From SZUA-442 sp963759175 (GTDB lineage Bacteria; Actinomycetota; Acidimicrobiia; Spongiisociales; UBA5794), in NCBI GenBank assembly GCA_963759175.1, contig CAVWXP010000019.1, positions 1-64,000 of the forward strand: a stretch of 64,000 nt of DNA, given 5' to 3'. The notes under the pieces were generated by a model that made no database searches, had not been told where the DNA came from, and saw only the letters and a list, made by a program, of their open reading frames with translations. A program made the position numbers and the translations under genes. How positions within the stretch are numbered: the stretch's first letter is position 1; the number at the start of each line of letters is the position of its first letter. Of the stretch, positions 34,700 through 44,645 are shown piece by piece.

Positions 34700-35672
34700 G
34701 GTTGCCCTCACGGGCGGGAGCGGGTTCGTCGGTGGCCACCTCCTCGAGACCCTCGTCAGCGCCGGGACGCGTGTCAGGGGGATCGTGAGGAGTGCCGAGG
34801 CAGCCCGGGTCGTCGAGGCCCGCGGAGGACGTCCGGTGGTCGCCGACCTGTTCGATCACGAGGCCTTGCGCGATGCCCTGTGGGGCACCTCGATGGTCTA
34901 CCACGTCGCAGGGGTCAACGAGACCTGCGTTCGCGATTCCACGGCGATGGATCGCGTCAACATCGATGGAACGCGTGCCGTCGTGGCGGCCGCCGCAGAT
35001 GCCGGTGTCGCCAGGATCGTCTACACGTCGTCGGCGGCGACGATCGGCGAGGCCGCTGGGATCGTCGGTACCGAGGAGATCGTCCACTCCGGCGAGTTCC
35101 TGAGCCCGTATGCGCGCTCGAAGTACCTCGCGGAGGAAGCCGCATTCGATGCAGCTCGCCTGGCGCAGGTCGATCTCGTCTCGGTGAACCCGTCCTCCGT
35201 CCAGGGGCCGGGCCGATCTGGCGGTTCGGCGAGGATCCTGCTCCACGCCCTTCGTTCCTCGAAGCCGCTCCTGTACGACACGCATGTGTCGATCGTCGAC
35301 GTGGCCGACTCGAGCGCTGCCCACATCGGTGCCGCGCAGCGGGGGAGGGCCGGCGAGCGCTATCTCGTGTCGGGAGCCTCGATCAAGGTGCGTGAGGCCA
35401 TCGAGATCGTCCAGGCCGAGGCAGGGGTTGTCGTCGATCCGAGGTGGCTCTCCGAGACCACGATGCGTACAGCGGTACGGCCGCTCGCAGGGCTCGTGCA
35501 CATATTCAAACCCGGCGCCGGTATCTGCCCGTCGCTCATCGACACCTTGCTCCACGGCCATCGCTTCGATGCGTCGAAGTCCGAACGCGACCTTGGGATG
35601 GTCTACACCCCGATCGGCGAGACCTTCGCCAGGACGATCGAGTGGTTCCGCTCCGAGTCACTGATCGACTGA
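34689..35672 (+). CDS. NAD(P)-dependent epimerase/dehydratase (extended SDR)
   Basis: 327 aa, GTG start inside pgsA. The Rossmann motif is LTGGSGFVGGHLLETL (TGxxGxxG, residues 8-15). The catalytic set is TSSAATIGE and SPYARSKYLAEE (YxxxK, about residue 140), with VNPSSVQGPGR as the family's substrate-side motif. It resembles dihydroflavonol-4-reductase/sterol-dehydrogenase-like SDRs. The substrate is unknown. The product is encoded between phospholipid synthesis and mfd without an obvious link to either. Confidence 0.85.
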   Translation: MTSEVALTGGSGFVGGHLLETLVSAGTRVRGIVRSAEAARVVEARGGRPVVADLFDHEALRDALWGTSMVYHVAGVNETCVRDSTAMDRVNIDGTRAVVAAAADAGVARIVYTSSAATIGEAAGIVGTEEIVHSGEFLSPYARSKYLAEEAAFDAARLAQVDLVSVNPSSVQGPGRSGGSARILLHALRSSKPLLYDTHVSIVDVADSSAAHIGAAQRGRAGERYLVSGASIKVREAIEIVQAEAGVVVDPRWLSETTMRTAVRPLAGLVHIFKPGAGICPSLIDTLLHGHRFDASKSERDLGMVYTPIGETFARTIEWFRSESLID

Positions 35673-35698
35673 CCCGAGCGGACGACGGCTCGCTCGCC

Positions 35699-38600
35699 AT
35701 GGTCGGTACTGTGGGGACTGCTGTGACTGCACCGTTGCGCGCCCTCCTCGATCGATGGCGACGCGAGCTCGACCCGCCCCTCCCCGGGCGATTCGTCGTG
35801 CCGCCGCCCGCGCGCGCCGTGATGCTGGCCGCCATGTCCGCGCGCCTCGACCGCCCGGTGCTCGCCGTCGTGGCGGGCGAACGCGAGGCCGAGGATCTCA
35901 TCGACGACGTTCGCCTCTTCGCCGATCATGCGTTCCACCTACCGGCATGGGAGACGTTGCCGTTCGAGTACGTCTCGCCGAGCACCCTCACGATGGCCCA
36001 GCGTGTCGAGGCGCGTCACCGATTGCAGGCGGGAGGCCCATGCGTCGTCGTGGGCTCGGTTCGTGCCGTGACCCAGCGCGTGTCGTCGTCACCGGTCGCT
36101 CCGATCGAACTCGCCACCGGCGACACCGTCGACTTCGACGGACTCGTCGAGCGCCTCACCATCCTCGGCTACAGCCGGACCGACCGTGCCGAGACACGAG
36201 GTGAGTTCGCCGTTCGGGGCGGGATCATCGACGTGTTCCCCCCGACCATCGACGATCCGGTCCGGATCGACTTCTGGGGTGACCAGATCGAGGCGATGCG
36301 CACCTATGGGGCGTCGTCGCAACGATCGATCGACGAGCGCGAGACGCTCGAGGTGTATCCCGCACGTGAACTCCTGAACGACGGGAACGTGGCCGCTCGG
36401 GCCATGGACCTTCGGCGCGAGGCGTCGTGGGCCGCCGAGACGTGGGATCGACTGGCTGACGGCCTCACGTTCCAGGGCATGGAGTCGTGGCTGCCCTGGC
36501 TCGCCCCAGCACGCACCGTCATGGACGAGATGGACCACCCGATCATCGTCTTCGACCCTGCCCGATGCTCGGACCGTGCCAACGACCTCATCTCCGAGGA
36601 GTCCGATCTCGCGGCCGCCCTTGCAGGCACCTGGGGGGCCGGTGCACCCGAAGCGGGCGATCATCCTCCCTTGTACCTGCCGCTCGATCTCGAAGCGGTG
36701 GGTGACCGGGTCCTCGAGGCGCCGCCACTCCCCGCGGGACCCGGTGATGCGGGCTATGCGATCCGCGGACTCGACGGCGTGGCTGGAGATCCTGCGTCGA
36801 TCGCTGGGGCCATCAACACGTGGCGAGATCGAGGTGTCGACATCGTCGTTGCGATGGATGGCGACGCGGCTGCCCGCCGCGTGGCAGCGCTGCTCGCCGA
36901 GCACGGAGCGGACCTGCCGGTGATCGGCATCGTCGATGACACCGCGACGGCCGTCATGCCCATCGGCATCCATGCCGGATTCGTCTTTCCGGACCTCGGA
37001 GTCGGTGTCGTCGGGGAACGAGAGATCGCAGGCAGGCGTCGAGCCCATCGAACTGCTCGGCGCGGCACCCGTGCCGACATCGGTGATGCATATCGGGATC
37101 TCAATCCCGGCGACTACGTCGTCCACCAGCACCACGGCATCGGGCGTTTCTCAGGGCTCGTGCATCGCGACATGGCCGGCATCGAGCGGGACTACCTGCT
37201 CGTCGAGTTCGCAGGTGACGACCGCATCTACATCCCCACCGACCAGCTCGCATCGATCACCCGCTACAGCGGGGGCGAATCGCCTCGACTGTCGAAGATG
37301 GGTGGCACCGACTGGAGCCAGACACGGTCCAAGGTCCGCAAGGAAGTCGCCGTGGTCGCCGACCAGGTGGTGGCGCTGCACCGCAAACGCGCTGCGGCAG
37401 CGGGCCATGCATTCGAGCCGGATACGCCGTGGCAGGCCGAGTTCGAGGCGGCGTTCCCGTTCGAGGAGACCCCCGACCAGATGCAGGCCATCCTCGATGT
37501 CAAGGCGGACATGGAGTCGGAGGCGCCGATGGACCGCCTCATCTTCGGCGACGTGGGCTTCGGCAAGACCGAGGTGGCCATCCGGGCCATGTTCAAGGCG
37601 GTCCAGGACGGTCGACAGGCCGTGATGCTGGTGCCGACGACGCTGCTGGCGCAGCAGCACTTCGCCAACTTCCAGGAGCGTTTCGCCCCGTATCCCGTTC
37701 GGGTGGAGATGCTGTCGCGCTTCCTCACGAACAAGCAGCAGAGGGAGGTAGTGGCAGGCCTCGCCGAGGGCTCGGTCGACATCGTGGTCGGAACCCATCG
37801 CCTGCTGTCGGCCGATATCACCTACCGGAAGCTCGGTCTCGTCGTCGTCGACGAGGAGCAGCGGTTCGGCGTGGCCGCCAAGGATGCCCTCAGGGAGCTC
37901 AGGGCGAGCGTCGACGTCCTCACCTTGACCGCTACGCCCATCCCCCGGACGCTCGAGATGGCGCTCACCGGCATTCGGGAGGTATCGAGCATCCGGACGG
38001 CCCCACAGGATCGGCACCCGATCCTGACCTACGTGGGGCCATACGACGAACGCGCCGTTGGGGCGGCCATCCGCCGTGAGATGCTGCGCGAGGGTCAGGT
38101 CTACGTGGTCCACAACCGCATCCAGTCGATCGACCACGCCGTCGCACGCCTGCGCGAGCTCGTTCCCGACGCCCGTTTCGGCATCGCCCACGGCCAGATG
38201 AGCGAGGGCCAGCTCGAACAGGTGATGCTCGACTTCTGGAACGGCGACTACGACGTGCTCGTGGCGACGACGATCATCGAATCGGGTCTCGACGTCCCAC
38301 AGGTGAACACCCTGGTCGTCGAACGGGCCGATCGCCTCGGCCTCGCCCAGCTGTACCAACTGCGCGGCAGGGTCGGCCGATCCCACCAGCGTGCGTACGC
38401 CTACCTCTTCCATCCATCGGAGGAACGGCTCACGGACACGGCCTACCGGAGGCTCGAGGCGATCGGCGAGTTCTCGAACCTCGGCAGCGGATTCGAGCTC
38501 GCGATGCGCGACCTCGAGATCCGAGGGGCCGGCTCGATCCTCTCCGAGACCCAGTCCGGGCACATCGCGGCGGTCGGATTCGATCTGTACACGGAGCTGG

Positions 38601-39094
38601 TCGCCGATGCCGTCGCGGAGCTCAGGGGAGATGTGCCCGAGCAGGAACCCGAGCACGAGGTCCGTATCGACCTCGCAGTGGATGCGCACCTCCCCGACAC
38701 CTACGTCCCGGGGGGCGAGGCGCGACTCGAGGCGTATCGCCGCTTGGCCGCGACACGATCATTGGCGGCGATCGACGATGTCGAGGCCGAGTGGCAGGAT
38801 CGCTACGGTCCGCTCCCCCCGGCGGCACAGGAGTTGCTGCACCTCGCACGGCTGCGGGTCGAGGCGATCAGGCTCGGCATCACGGAGATCCTCCAGAACC
38901 GCCGCGAGGTCAAGATCGCGCCGGTCACCCTCAAGGCGTCCGAGGACATCCGGCTCCGACGCATCGCCCGGGGCGCCGTCGTGCGGTCATCCACCCTGTA
39001 CCTCGAACCACCGGAGACCTCACCGGCTACGGCCATAACGCGCTTCCTCCGTACACTGTGGCCACCACAGGACGAGACCCCCGAGGCCGTATGA
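35699..39094 (+). CDS. mfd: Transcription-repair coupling factor
   Basis: 1131 aa from the ATG at 35699; a GTG at 35723 with GTGGGGA upstream is an equally plausible start. Order: UvrB-like N-terminal region (DRAETRGEFAVRGGIIDVFP, about residue 160), the RNAP-interacting domain (DYVVHQHHGIGRFSGL, about 465), and RecG-like translocase motifs. Walker A is FGDVGFGKTEVA, the DEAD-type box is VVDEEQRFGV, then TLTATPIPRTLEM and QLRGRVGRS. The C-terminal TRCF domain carries ELRG. It removes stalled RNA polymerase and recruits UvrA. It heads a run of coupled genes. Confidence 0.97.
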   Translation: MVGTVGTAVTAPLRALLDRWRRELDPPLPGRFVVPPPARAVMLAAMSARLDRPVLAVVAGEREAEDLIDDVRLFADHAFHLPAWETLPFEYVSPSTLTMAQRVEARHRLQAGGPCVVVGSVRAVTQRVSSSPVAPIELATGDTVDFDGLVERLTILGYSRTDRAETRGEFAVRGGIIDVFPPTIDDPVRIDFWGDQIEAMRTYGASSQRSIDERETLEVYPARELLNDGNVAARAMDLRREASWAAETWDRLADGLTFQGMESWLPWLAPARTVMDEMDHPIIVFDPARCSDRANDLISEESDLAAALAGTWGAGAPEAGDHPPLYLPLDLEAVGDRVLEAPPLPAGPGDAGYAIRGLDGVAGDPASIAGAINTWRDRGVDIVVAMDGDAAARRVAALLAEHGADLPVIGIVDDTATAVMPIGIHAGFVFPDLGVGVVGEREIAGRRRAHRTARRGTRADIGDAYRDLNPGDYVVHQHHGIGRFSGLVHRDMAGIERDYLLVEFAGDDRIYIPTDQLASITRYSGGESPRLSKMGGTDWSQTRSKVRKEVAVVADQVVALHRKRAAAAGHAFEPDTPWQAEFEAAFPFEETPDQMQAILDVKADMESEAPMDRLIFGDVGFGKTEVAIRAMFKAVQDGRQAVMLVPTTLLAQQHFANFQERFAPYPVRVEMLSRFLTNKQQREVVAGLAEGSVDIVVGTHRLLSADITYRKLGLVVVDEEQRFGVAAKDALRELRASVDVLTLTATPIPRTLEMALTGIREVSSIRTAPQDRHPILTYVGPYDERAVGAAIRREMLREGQVYVVHNRIQSIDHAVARLRELVPDARFGIAHGQMSEGQLEQVMLDFWNGDYDVLVATTIIESGLDVPQVNTLVVERADRLGLAQLYQLRGRVGRSHQRAYAYLFHPSEERLTDTAYRRLEAIGEFSNLGSGFELAMRDLEIRGAGSILSETQSGHIAAVGFDLYTELVADAVAELRGDVPEQEPEHEVRIDLAVDAHLPDTYVPGGEARLEAYRRLAATRSLAAIDDVEAEWQDRYGPLPPAAQELLHLARLRVEAIRLGITEILQNRREVKIAPVTLKASEDIRLRRIARGAVVRSSTLYLEPPETSPATAITRFLRTLWPPQDETPEAV

Positions 39095-40002
39095 ACACCC
39101 GATTTCGCTTGTTGGTCGTCGTGACGGCCGCCGCCCTCGCCGCGTCGGCGTGTGCAGCCGCTGACTTCGCGGCAACGGTGAACGACACGACCATCTCCGG
39201 TAATGAGGTGACGGGGCTCCGCTCGGCGGAGGTCGGTGTGGTCCTCGACGGCGAACAGGTGCGCGGCGACCTGACCACGCTCATCGTCCTCCAGTCAGAG
39301 CTCGATGCGGCGAATGCCGACTTCGGCCTCACGGGTCTCGACAGCGCCGACGCCAAGGAAGTGTGGCTGGCGGCGGCGTCCCCGCAACAGCTCGCACAGA
39401 TCGATGGGATCGCCCAGAACCCCGAGCTCACCGAAGAAGCCGTCGATGTCGTCATCACGCAGCTGGTCATACGCGATGCCGTCATCGATGAACTCGTCGA
39501 GGATCCGGGGTTCCAGCAGCAGGTGTGGGACACCCAACAACCGTTCACCGAGGTGTGTCCCCGTCACATCGTCGTGGCCACCGAGGCCGAGGCAGCCGCT
39601 GCGCGCGACCGGATCCTCGCCGGGGAGGACTTCGGAGCCGTCGCTGCCGACGTGTCGCTCGACCCGTCGCCGGGGGGCCAGCTGCTGTGTCCTTCGAACC
39701 CACGTGACTACCTCGACCCCTTCGACGACGTCGTCGCCACGGCGCCGATCGGCGAGATCACGGAGCCCTTCGAGACCAGGGTCGGCTGGCATATCGTGCT
39801 CGTCGACAGCCGGGAGGAGGCCGAGTCCTTCGAGGAGTTCGCACAGGACCCCGAGCGGTGGATTCCGCTGGAAGCGCTCGACGTCGCCTGGGTGGAATGG
39901 CGTGAGTCGGCCGTCGCGCGGGCCGACATCGTGGTCCGTTCCCAGATCGGTCGATGGTTCCCACAGGGTGACGGCATCCTGCCCCCGCCAGAATCGCCCT
40001 GA
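39091..40002 (+). CDS. SurA/PrsA-like peptidyl-prolyl isomerase lipoprotein
   Basis: 303 aa; ATG overlaps the mfd stop. A lipoprotein signal peptide ends in the lipobox ASAC (Cys 21). A SurA_N-like helical domain (about 25-155; VNDTTISGNEVTGL opens it) precedes a rotamase-type domain (about 157-255; CPRHIVVATEAEAAAARDRI, EDFGAVAADVSLDPS, GGQLLCPS, EPFETRVGWHIVLVDSR). It probably assists folding of exported proteins. Two cysteines in the rotamase domain are notable. It is cotranscribed with mfd and mazG. Confidence 0.87.
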   Translation: MNTRFRLLVVVTAAALAASACAAADFAATVNDTTISGNEVTGLRSAEVGVVLDGEQVRGDLTTLIVLQSELDAANADFGLTGLDSADAKEVWLAAASPQQLAQIDGIAQNPELTEEAVDVVITQLVIRDAVIDELVEDPGFQQQVWDTQQPFTEVCPRHIVVATEAEAAAARDRILAGEDFGAVAADVSLDPSPGGQLLCPSNPRDYLDPFDDVVATAPIGEITEPFETRVGWHIVLVDSREEAESFEEFAQDPERWIPLEALDVAWVEWRESAVARADIVVRSQIGRWFPQGDGILPPPESP

Positions 40003-41471
40003 TGTCGATCGTGGTGGTCGGCCTCGGACCGGCGGGCCTCGATCGCATCGACGCCTTGACCCGTTCCGTGCTCTTCGACCCGGGGACCGAGGTGATCGTG
40101 CGCACCAGGCGACATCCGGCATCGGAGGAACTCGGCCTGGCCGTCGACGTCACGTTCTGTGACGATCTGTACGAGCGACATGAGGGCTTCGATGCGGTGT
40201 ACGACTCGATCGCACGCCGCGTGATCGATGCCGCAGCCCGGGGTCGGGTCGCCTACGGTGTGCCGGGGAGTCCGATCGTCGGCGAGCGGACCGTGCCGAT
40301 GATCGTATCGCGGGCATCTGCCGCAGGCATCGACGTCGAGATCCTTCCTGCCCTGTCATTCCTCGACCTCGCCTACGCGACGACGGCGATCGACCCGATC
40401 ACCCACGGAACCCAGATCGTCGATGCTCGGGACCTTCCGGACCCATTGCCCCTCCACCTTCCGACGTTCGTGACCCAGGTCGACTCGCAGTTGCGCGCCG
40501 GCGATGTCGCGATCGCCCTCGGGCGCACCCTCGGCGACGATGCCATGGTGACGGTTCTGGATCGGCTCGGCGACGCCGATGCGGTGGCCGCCACGATGGG
40601 CCTCGACGACCTCGCCCGATACGAAGCAGGTCCGAGGACCACGGTGTTCGTGCCGCAGGCCGATGTCGGGCTCCTGGGACTCATCGCCACGCATCGGATC
40701 CTGCGCGCCGAGTGCCCTTGGGATCGCGACCAGACCCACCACAGCCTCCTGTCGCACCTCGTCGAGGAGGCCTATGAGACGGCGGACGCGATAGGCCACC
40801 TCCCCATGGATGCCCCCGAGGGGGAACCCGACTTTGGCGCATACGCCGAGGTGGAGGACGAGCTCGGGGACCTGCTCCTCCAGGTCGTGTTCCACGCAAC
40901 CATGGCGTCGGAGGCCGGAGCGTTCGACATCGATGAGGTCGCCGAGCAGAACCGCCGCAAGCTGGTTCGTCGCCATCCCCACGTGTTCGGCGACGTCGAG
41001 GCGGCCGACGCGGATGCCGTTCGTGCGAACTGGGAGCAGATCAAACGATCGGAGAAGTCCAGGGACTCGCTGATGGACGATGTCCCTTCCGGGATGCCGT
41101 CGATCGCCCGAGCGATGAAGGCACAGTTGCGCGCCGCCTCCGTTGGGTTCGACTGGGACGGGCCCGAGCCGGTCGTCGCAGTGCTCCGCGCCGAGATCGA
41201 CGAACTCGAGGACGCAACGGGCGACCATCGTGCCGTGATGGACGAGCTCGGGGACGTCCTGTTCAGCACCATCAACCTCGCACGGCACATCGACGTGGAC
41301 CCCGAGGTGGCCCTTCGTCGCAGCGCCGACCGGTTCATGGCCCGGTTCCGAGTGATCGAGGAGACGTTCTCGCAGGACGGTCGTGCGATCAGCGACGTGC
41401 CGCTCGAGGAGCTCGAGGCGGCTTGGACAGCCGCCAAGGCGACCACAATGGGGTCCTCGGAAAGATCGTAG
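40002..41471 (+). CDS. mazG: YabN-MazG fusion: tetrapyrrole-methylase-like domain plus NTP pyrophosphohydrolase
   Basis: 489 aa; ATG overlaps the previous stop by one base. The N-terminal ~220 residues are a tetrapyrrole-methylase fold (VVVGLGPAGLDRI, VAYGVPGSPIVGERTV), as in Bacillus YabN. Two MazG modules follow: the first at about 235-345 (CPWDRDQTHHSLLSHLVEEAYE, then VEDELGDLLLQVVFHA) and the second at about 380-470 (EIDELEDATGDHRAVMDELGDV). MazG hydrolyses aberrant or excess NTPs to NMP and PPi. The fusion is common in Gram-positives; the methylase domain's role is unclear. Confidence 0.94.
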   Translation: MSIVVVGLGPAGLDRIDALTRSVLFDPGTEVIVRTRRHPASEELGLAVDVTFCDDLYERHEGFDAVYDSIARRVIDAAARGRVAYGVPGSPIVGERTVPMIVSRASAAGIDVEILPALSFLDLAYATTAIDPITHGTQIVDARDLPDPLPLHLPTFVTQVDSQLRAGDVAIALGRTLGDDAMVTVLDRLGDADAVAATMGLDDLARYEAGPRTTVFVPQADVGLLGLIATHRILRAECPWDRDQTHHSLLSHLVEEAYETADAIGHLPMDAPEGEPDFGAYAEVEDELGDLLLQVVFHATMASEAGAFDIDEVAEQNRRKLVRRHPHVFGDVEAADADAVRANWEQIKRSEKSRDSLMDDVPSGMPSIARAMKAQLRAASVGFDWDGPEPVVAVLRAEIDELEDATGDHRAVMDELGDVLFSTINLARHIDVDPEVALRRSADRFMARFRVIEETFSQDGRAISDVPLEELEAAWTAAKATTMGSSERS

Positions 41472-41505
41472 GAACCGAATCCGCCGTCTACCCTCGGGAG
41501 CCACC

Positions 41506-42789
41506 ATGGGCACACACACCACCATCACCGCCGTTCACGCCCGCGAGGTCCTCGACTCTCGTGGAACCCCGACCGTCGAAGCCGATGTGCACCTCGCCGG
41601 GGGTTCCTATGGGCGGGCCATCGTCCCGTCGGGGGCTTCCACGGGGGCCCTCGAAGCCGTCGAGCTTCGCGATGGCGGCGATCGCTACATGGGCAAGGGT
41701 GTCCTCACTGCCGTCGGCAACGTCAATGACGTGATCGCCCCCGAGCTCGTCGGCCTCGATGCGACCCGCCAGGAGACCATCGACCAGGTGATGCTCGACC
41801 TCGACGGCACTCCGAACAAGGGCAAGCTCGGTGCCAACGCAATCCTCAGCGTGTCCCTCGCCGTGGCGCGGGCAGCGTCGGCGGCCGTCGACTTGCCGAC
41901 CTACCGATACCTCGGCGGAACGAACGCTCGTACCCTGCCGACGCCGTGCTTCAACGTCGTCAACGGTGGCGCCCATGCAGCGAACTCGATCGATACCCAG
42001 GAGTTCATGGTCGTTCCCGGCGGCGCGCCCAGCTTCCGCGAAGCCCTGCGGGCGGGCACCGAGGTGTACCACTCCCTGAAGAAGGTGCTTGCCGGTCGAG
42101 GGCTCCCGACGAACGTCGGGGACGAGGGTGGGTTCGCACCCGACCTCGCGTCGGATCGGGAGGTCCTCGATGTACTGTCTGAGGCGATCGAGGCGGCCGG
42201 TTACACCGTCGGGGATGACGTGTCGTTCGCCCTCGATGTCGCAGCCACCGAGCTGTACCACGACGGTTCCTATGAGCTCTCAGGCGCCTCGTTGTCGTCC
42301 GAGCAGATGGTCGACCATCTGCTCGAGCTCGTCGACGCGTACCCCATCGTGTCCATCGAGGACGGCCTCGACGAGGGCGATTGGGACGGGTGGAAGCTGA
42401 TGACGGACACGCTCGGCGCCAGGACCCAGATCGTCGGCGATGATCTCCTCGTCACCAACGTGGATCTGTTGCGCAAGGCGATCGACCTCGACGTCGCGAA
42501 CGCCGTCCTCGTGAAGGTCAACCAGATCGGGTCGCTGTCCGAAACCCTGTCGACGATGGACCTCGCCGTGCGGTCGTCGTACGGAACCATGGTGTCCCAT
42601 CGGTCCGGGGAGACGGAGGACTCGTTCATCGCACACCTCGCCGTGGCTACGAATGCGGGCCAGATCAAGACCGGTGCGCCCGCCCGTGGCGAGCGAACCG
42701 CCAAGTACAACCAGCTGCTGAGGATCGAGGAACGACTCGGATCCGAGGCCCGCTACGCCGGTTGGGATCGGTTCAGGAAGTTCCGATGA
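41506..42789 (+). CDS. eno: Enolase
   Basis: 427 aa from the ATG at 41506 with GGGAG upstream. Landmarks are AREVLDSRGTPTVEADV, PSGASTGALEAVELRDG, GANAILSVSLAVARA, GDEGGFAPDL, SIEDGLDEGDW (Mg ligands), GDDLLVTN, the catalytic-Lys segment VKVNQIGSLSETL and SHRSGETEDSFIAHL. It interconverts 2-phosphoglycerate and PEP, the substrate of the PEP carboxylase encoded upstream. Its stop overlaps the ftsB start. Confidence 0.98.
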   Translation: MGTHTTITAVHAREVLDSRGTPTVEADVHLAGGSYGRAIVPSGASTGALEAVELRDGGDRYMGKGVLTAVGNVNDVIAPELVGLDATRQETIDQVMLDLDGTPNKGKLGANAILSVSLAVARAASAAVDLPTYRYLGGTNARTLPTPCFNVVNGGAHAANSIDTQEFMVVPGGAPSFREALRAGTEVYHSLKKVLAGRGLPTNVGDEGGFAPDLASDREVLDVLSEAIEAAGYTVGDDVSFALDVAATELYHDGSYELSGASLSSEQMVDHLLELVDAYPIVSIEDGLDEGDWDGWKLMTDTLGARTQIVGDDLLVTNVDLLRKAIDLDVANAVLVKVNQIGSLSETLSTMDLAVRSSYGTMVSHRSGETEDSFIAHLAVATNAGQIKTGAPARGERTAKYNQLLRIEERLGSEARYAGWDRFRKFR

Positions 42790-43226
42790 CCGACACCCTC
42801 GAGCGCGGCCACACCGATCCACCCCGCGCACCGCGGCGCAGGTCCCGGCTTCGATCGATGGTCTTCGTCGCGCTGCTCGTGTCCGTCGGATTGATGGCCG
42901 CCGGTGTCCTCCCCGTCCAGCAGTACCTCGAACGGGAGAACCAGGTCGACGCGGCACGTGCGCAGCTCGCCGAGCTCGAGGAGCGCAACGCCATACTCGC
43001 CGATGATGCCGCTGCGTTGGTGTCGGACCAGGAGATCGAGCGGATCGCTCGGGAGCAGTATGGCTTCGTGAAGCCCGGTGAGGTCGGGTACGTCGTGATC
43101 ACCCCGGATCCCGTCGTTGTGGATCGCACCCCGCCCGAGCCCGCACCGGCAGTCGAGGAGCCCAGGAGCCTCCTCCAGCGGATCTGGGACTTCATCACCG
43201 GTGGTGACGCAACGAGCGATGGATGA
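42786..43226 (+). CDS. ftsB: FtsB/DivIC-type septum formation initiator
   Basis: 146 aa. A basic cytoplasmic N-terminus (RAPRRRSRLRS) precedes one membrane helix (about residues 26-44). A short coiled coil follows (LERENQVDAARAQLAELEER), and then the conserved DQEIERIAREQYGFVKPGEVGYV. FtsB bridges FtsQ and FtsL in the divisome. The eno-ftsB-DUF501-ppx order is characteristic of Actinomycetota. It overlaps eno by 4 bases and DUF501 by 8. Confidence 0.92.
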   Translation: MTDTLERGHTDPPRAPRRRSRLRSMVFVALLVSVGLMAAGVLPVQQYLERENQVDAARAQLAELEERNAILADDAAALVSDQEIERIAREQYGFVKPGEVGYVVITPDPVVVDRTPPEPAPAVEEPRSLLQRIWDFITGGDATSDG

Positions 43227-43743
43227 TCGCTCGATCGTCGAGGTCCAGATCGGGCGGCCTCCCCGCTCGACCGTCGCGATCGAGGCCCGGTGCCACCTCG
43301 ACATGCCCGTCGTCACTCGTGTGCCGCCGATCCTCGATGATGGCACGCCGTTCCCCACCACCCACTGGTTGACCTGTCCGCTCGCCACGGTGCGGATATC
43401 GCGGCGCGAGGCGGCAGGCGGTGTCAAGGAGGCCGATGCGCAGATCGCCTCGGATCCCGCGATGGCACGACGATGGGCCGCGGCGATGGATCGTTATGCG
43501 CGGGAGCGGTCGGCCCTTCTCCCTGAGGCCCGGTCGGGGCCGGAACCGCGCGGGGGCATCGCGGGGTCCCAAGGGGGGGTCAAGTGCCTCCACGCCCAGT
43601 ATGCGGACACCGCGGCCGGGAACGACAACCCGGTGGGGGAGCAGGTCGCAGGTGAGGTCGAGCCCCTCGACTGCACGGTGCCATGTGTCATCGAGACCGA
43701 CGACGGATGGATCGCGAATCCGTCGTGGAGCGAACCGAAGTGA
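43219..43743 (+). CDS. DUF501 family protein
   Basis: 174 aa from the ATG at 43219 inside the end of ftsB. Signature segments are EARCHLDMPVVTRVPPILDDG, then TPFPTTHWLTCPLATVRISR, and KCLHAQYADTAAGNDNPVG (the conserved KCLHAHxA motif). The function is unknown; the Cys/His content (CPL, KCLH, DCTVPC) suggests a metal site. The family is found almost always between ftsB and ppx in Actinomycetota. It overlaps ppx by 4 bases. Confidence 0.92.
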   Translation: MDDRSIVEVQIGRPPRSTVAIEARCHLDMPVVTRVPPILDDGTPFPTTHWLTCPLATVRISRREAAGGVKEADAQIASDPAMARRWAAAMDRYARERSALLPEARSGPEPRGGIAGSQGGVKCLHAQYADTAAGNDNPVGEQVAGEVEPLDCTVPCVIETDDGWIANPSWSEPK

Positions 43744-44645
43744 GCGTCATCGGTGCGATCGACATCGGATCGAACTCGATCCGGCTCATGGTGGTGGACG
43801 CCGACGGCTCCGTGATCCGGCGTGAGAGCGAGGTCACGGGACTCGCCCGGGGCGTCGACGCGAGTGGCGTCCTGTCCGACGATGCCGTTGCGTCCTCGCT
43901 GGCGGTCCTCGCACGCTTCGCCGACGTGATGGTCGATGACGGTGTGACCCGGTTCGCTGCCGTCGCCACATCGGCCGCCCGTGATGCACGGAACGGTCCC
44001 GAGGTCATGCGATCGATCGCCGCCGTGCTCGGGCGCCCGCCCTCCGTGATCGATGGGGAGGACGAAGCCCTGCTCGCGTTCTCGGGTGCCACTACCGGTG
44101 CCGGTCGTATCGGTCGACAGGTAGTGGTCGACATCGGGGGAGGTTCGACCGAGGTGGTCGAGGGGGAGGTCGATGTGACGTGGTCCCACAGTTACGACAT
44201 GGGGTCCGTCCGCCTCACGGATCGCTCCCTGCCCGATCGTCCGGCCTCTGCGGCGCAGCTAGCGACTGCCGCGGCTGAAGTCGATCGGGTGCTGTCGGAA
44301 CCGCCGATCCGAATACGGGCCGAGGAGGTCATCGGTGTCGCCGGCACCTTCACCAGCCTCGCTGCGATGCATGTGGGTCTCGGTCGTTACGACCCGGATG
44401 TGGTCCACGGAACGACCCTGACGCGCCGTGACGTCGACGCGCTGGTAGACGAGCTCGCCGCACTCACCGTCTCCGAGACGGCGGAGATCCCCAGTCTCGA
44501 GCCCCGGCGTGCGCCCGTGATACTCGCTGGCACCGTTGTCGCTCAACGCGTGATGGAGGCGCTGGGAGCCGAGAGCGTCCTCGTGAGCGAGTACGACCTG
44601 CTCGACGGCCTCGCCGCTCGGGTTGCTGCGCTCGGTCAGGACTGA
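43740..44645 (+). CDS. ppx: Ppx/GppA family exopolyphosphatase
   Basis: 301 aa from the GTG at 43740 overlapping the DUF501 stop. Actin-like ATPase-fold motifs are IGAIDIGSNSIRLMVVD (phosphate 1), EDEALLAFSGA, VVVDIGGGSTEVVEG (phosphate 2) and VIGVAGTFTSLAAM. It hydrolyses polyphosphate and/or pppGpp. The short, single-unit form without the C-terminal HD domain is typical of Actinomycetota. It is tail-to-tail with the EF-G-like gene, overlapping by 10 bases. Confidence 0.93.
   Translation: MSVIGAIDIGSNSIRLMVVDADGSVIRRESEVTGLARGVDASGVLSDDAVASSLAVLARFADVMVDDGVTRFAAVATSAARDARNGPEVMRSIAAVLGRPPSVIDGEDEALLAFSGATTGAGRIGRQVVVDIGGGSTEVVEGEVDVTWSHSYDMGSVRLTDRSLPDRPASAAQLATAAAEVDRVLSEPPIRIRAEEVIGVAGTFTSLAAMHVGLGRYDPDVVHGTTLTRRDVDALVDELAALTVSETAEIPSLEPRRAPVILAGTVVAQRVMEALGAESVLVSEYDLLDGLAARVAALGQD

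Noticed and set aside
37151..38689. 512-codon minus-strand open frame inside mfd
   Set aside because: Lies wholly within the translocase domains of mfd; long antisense frames are expected from the strong third-position G+C bias.
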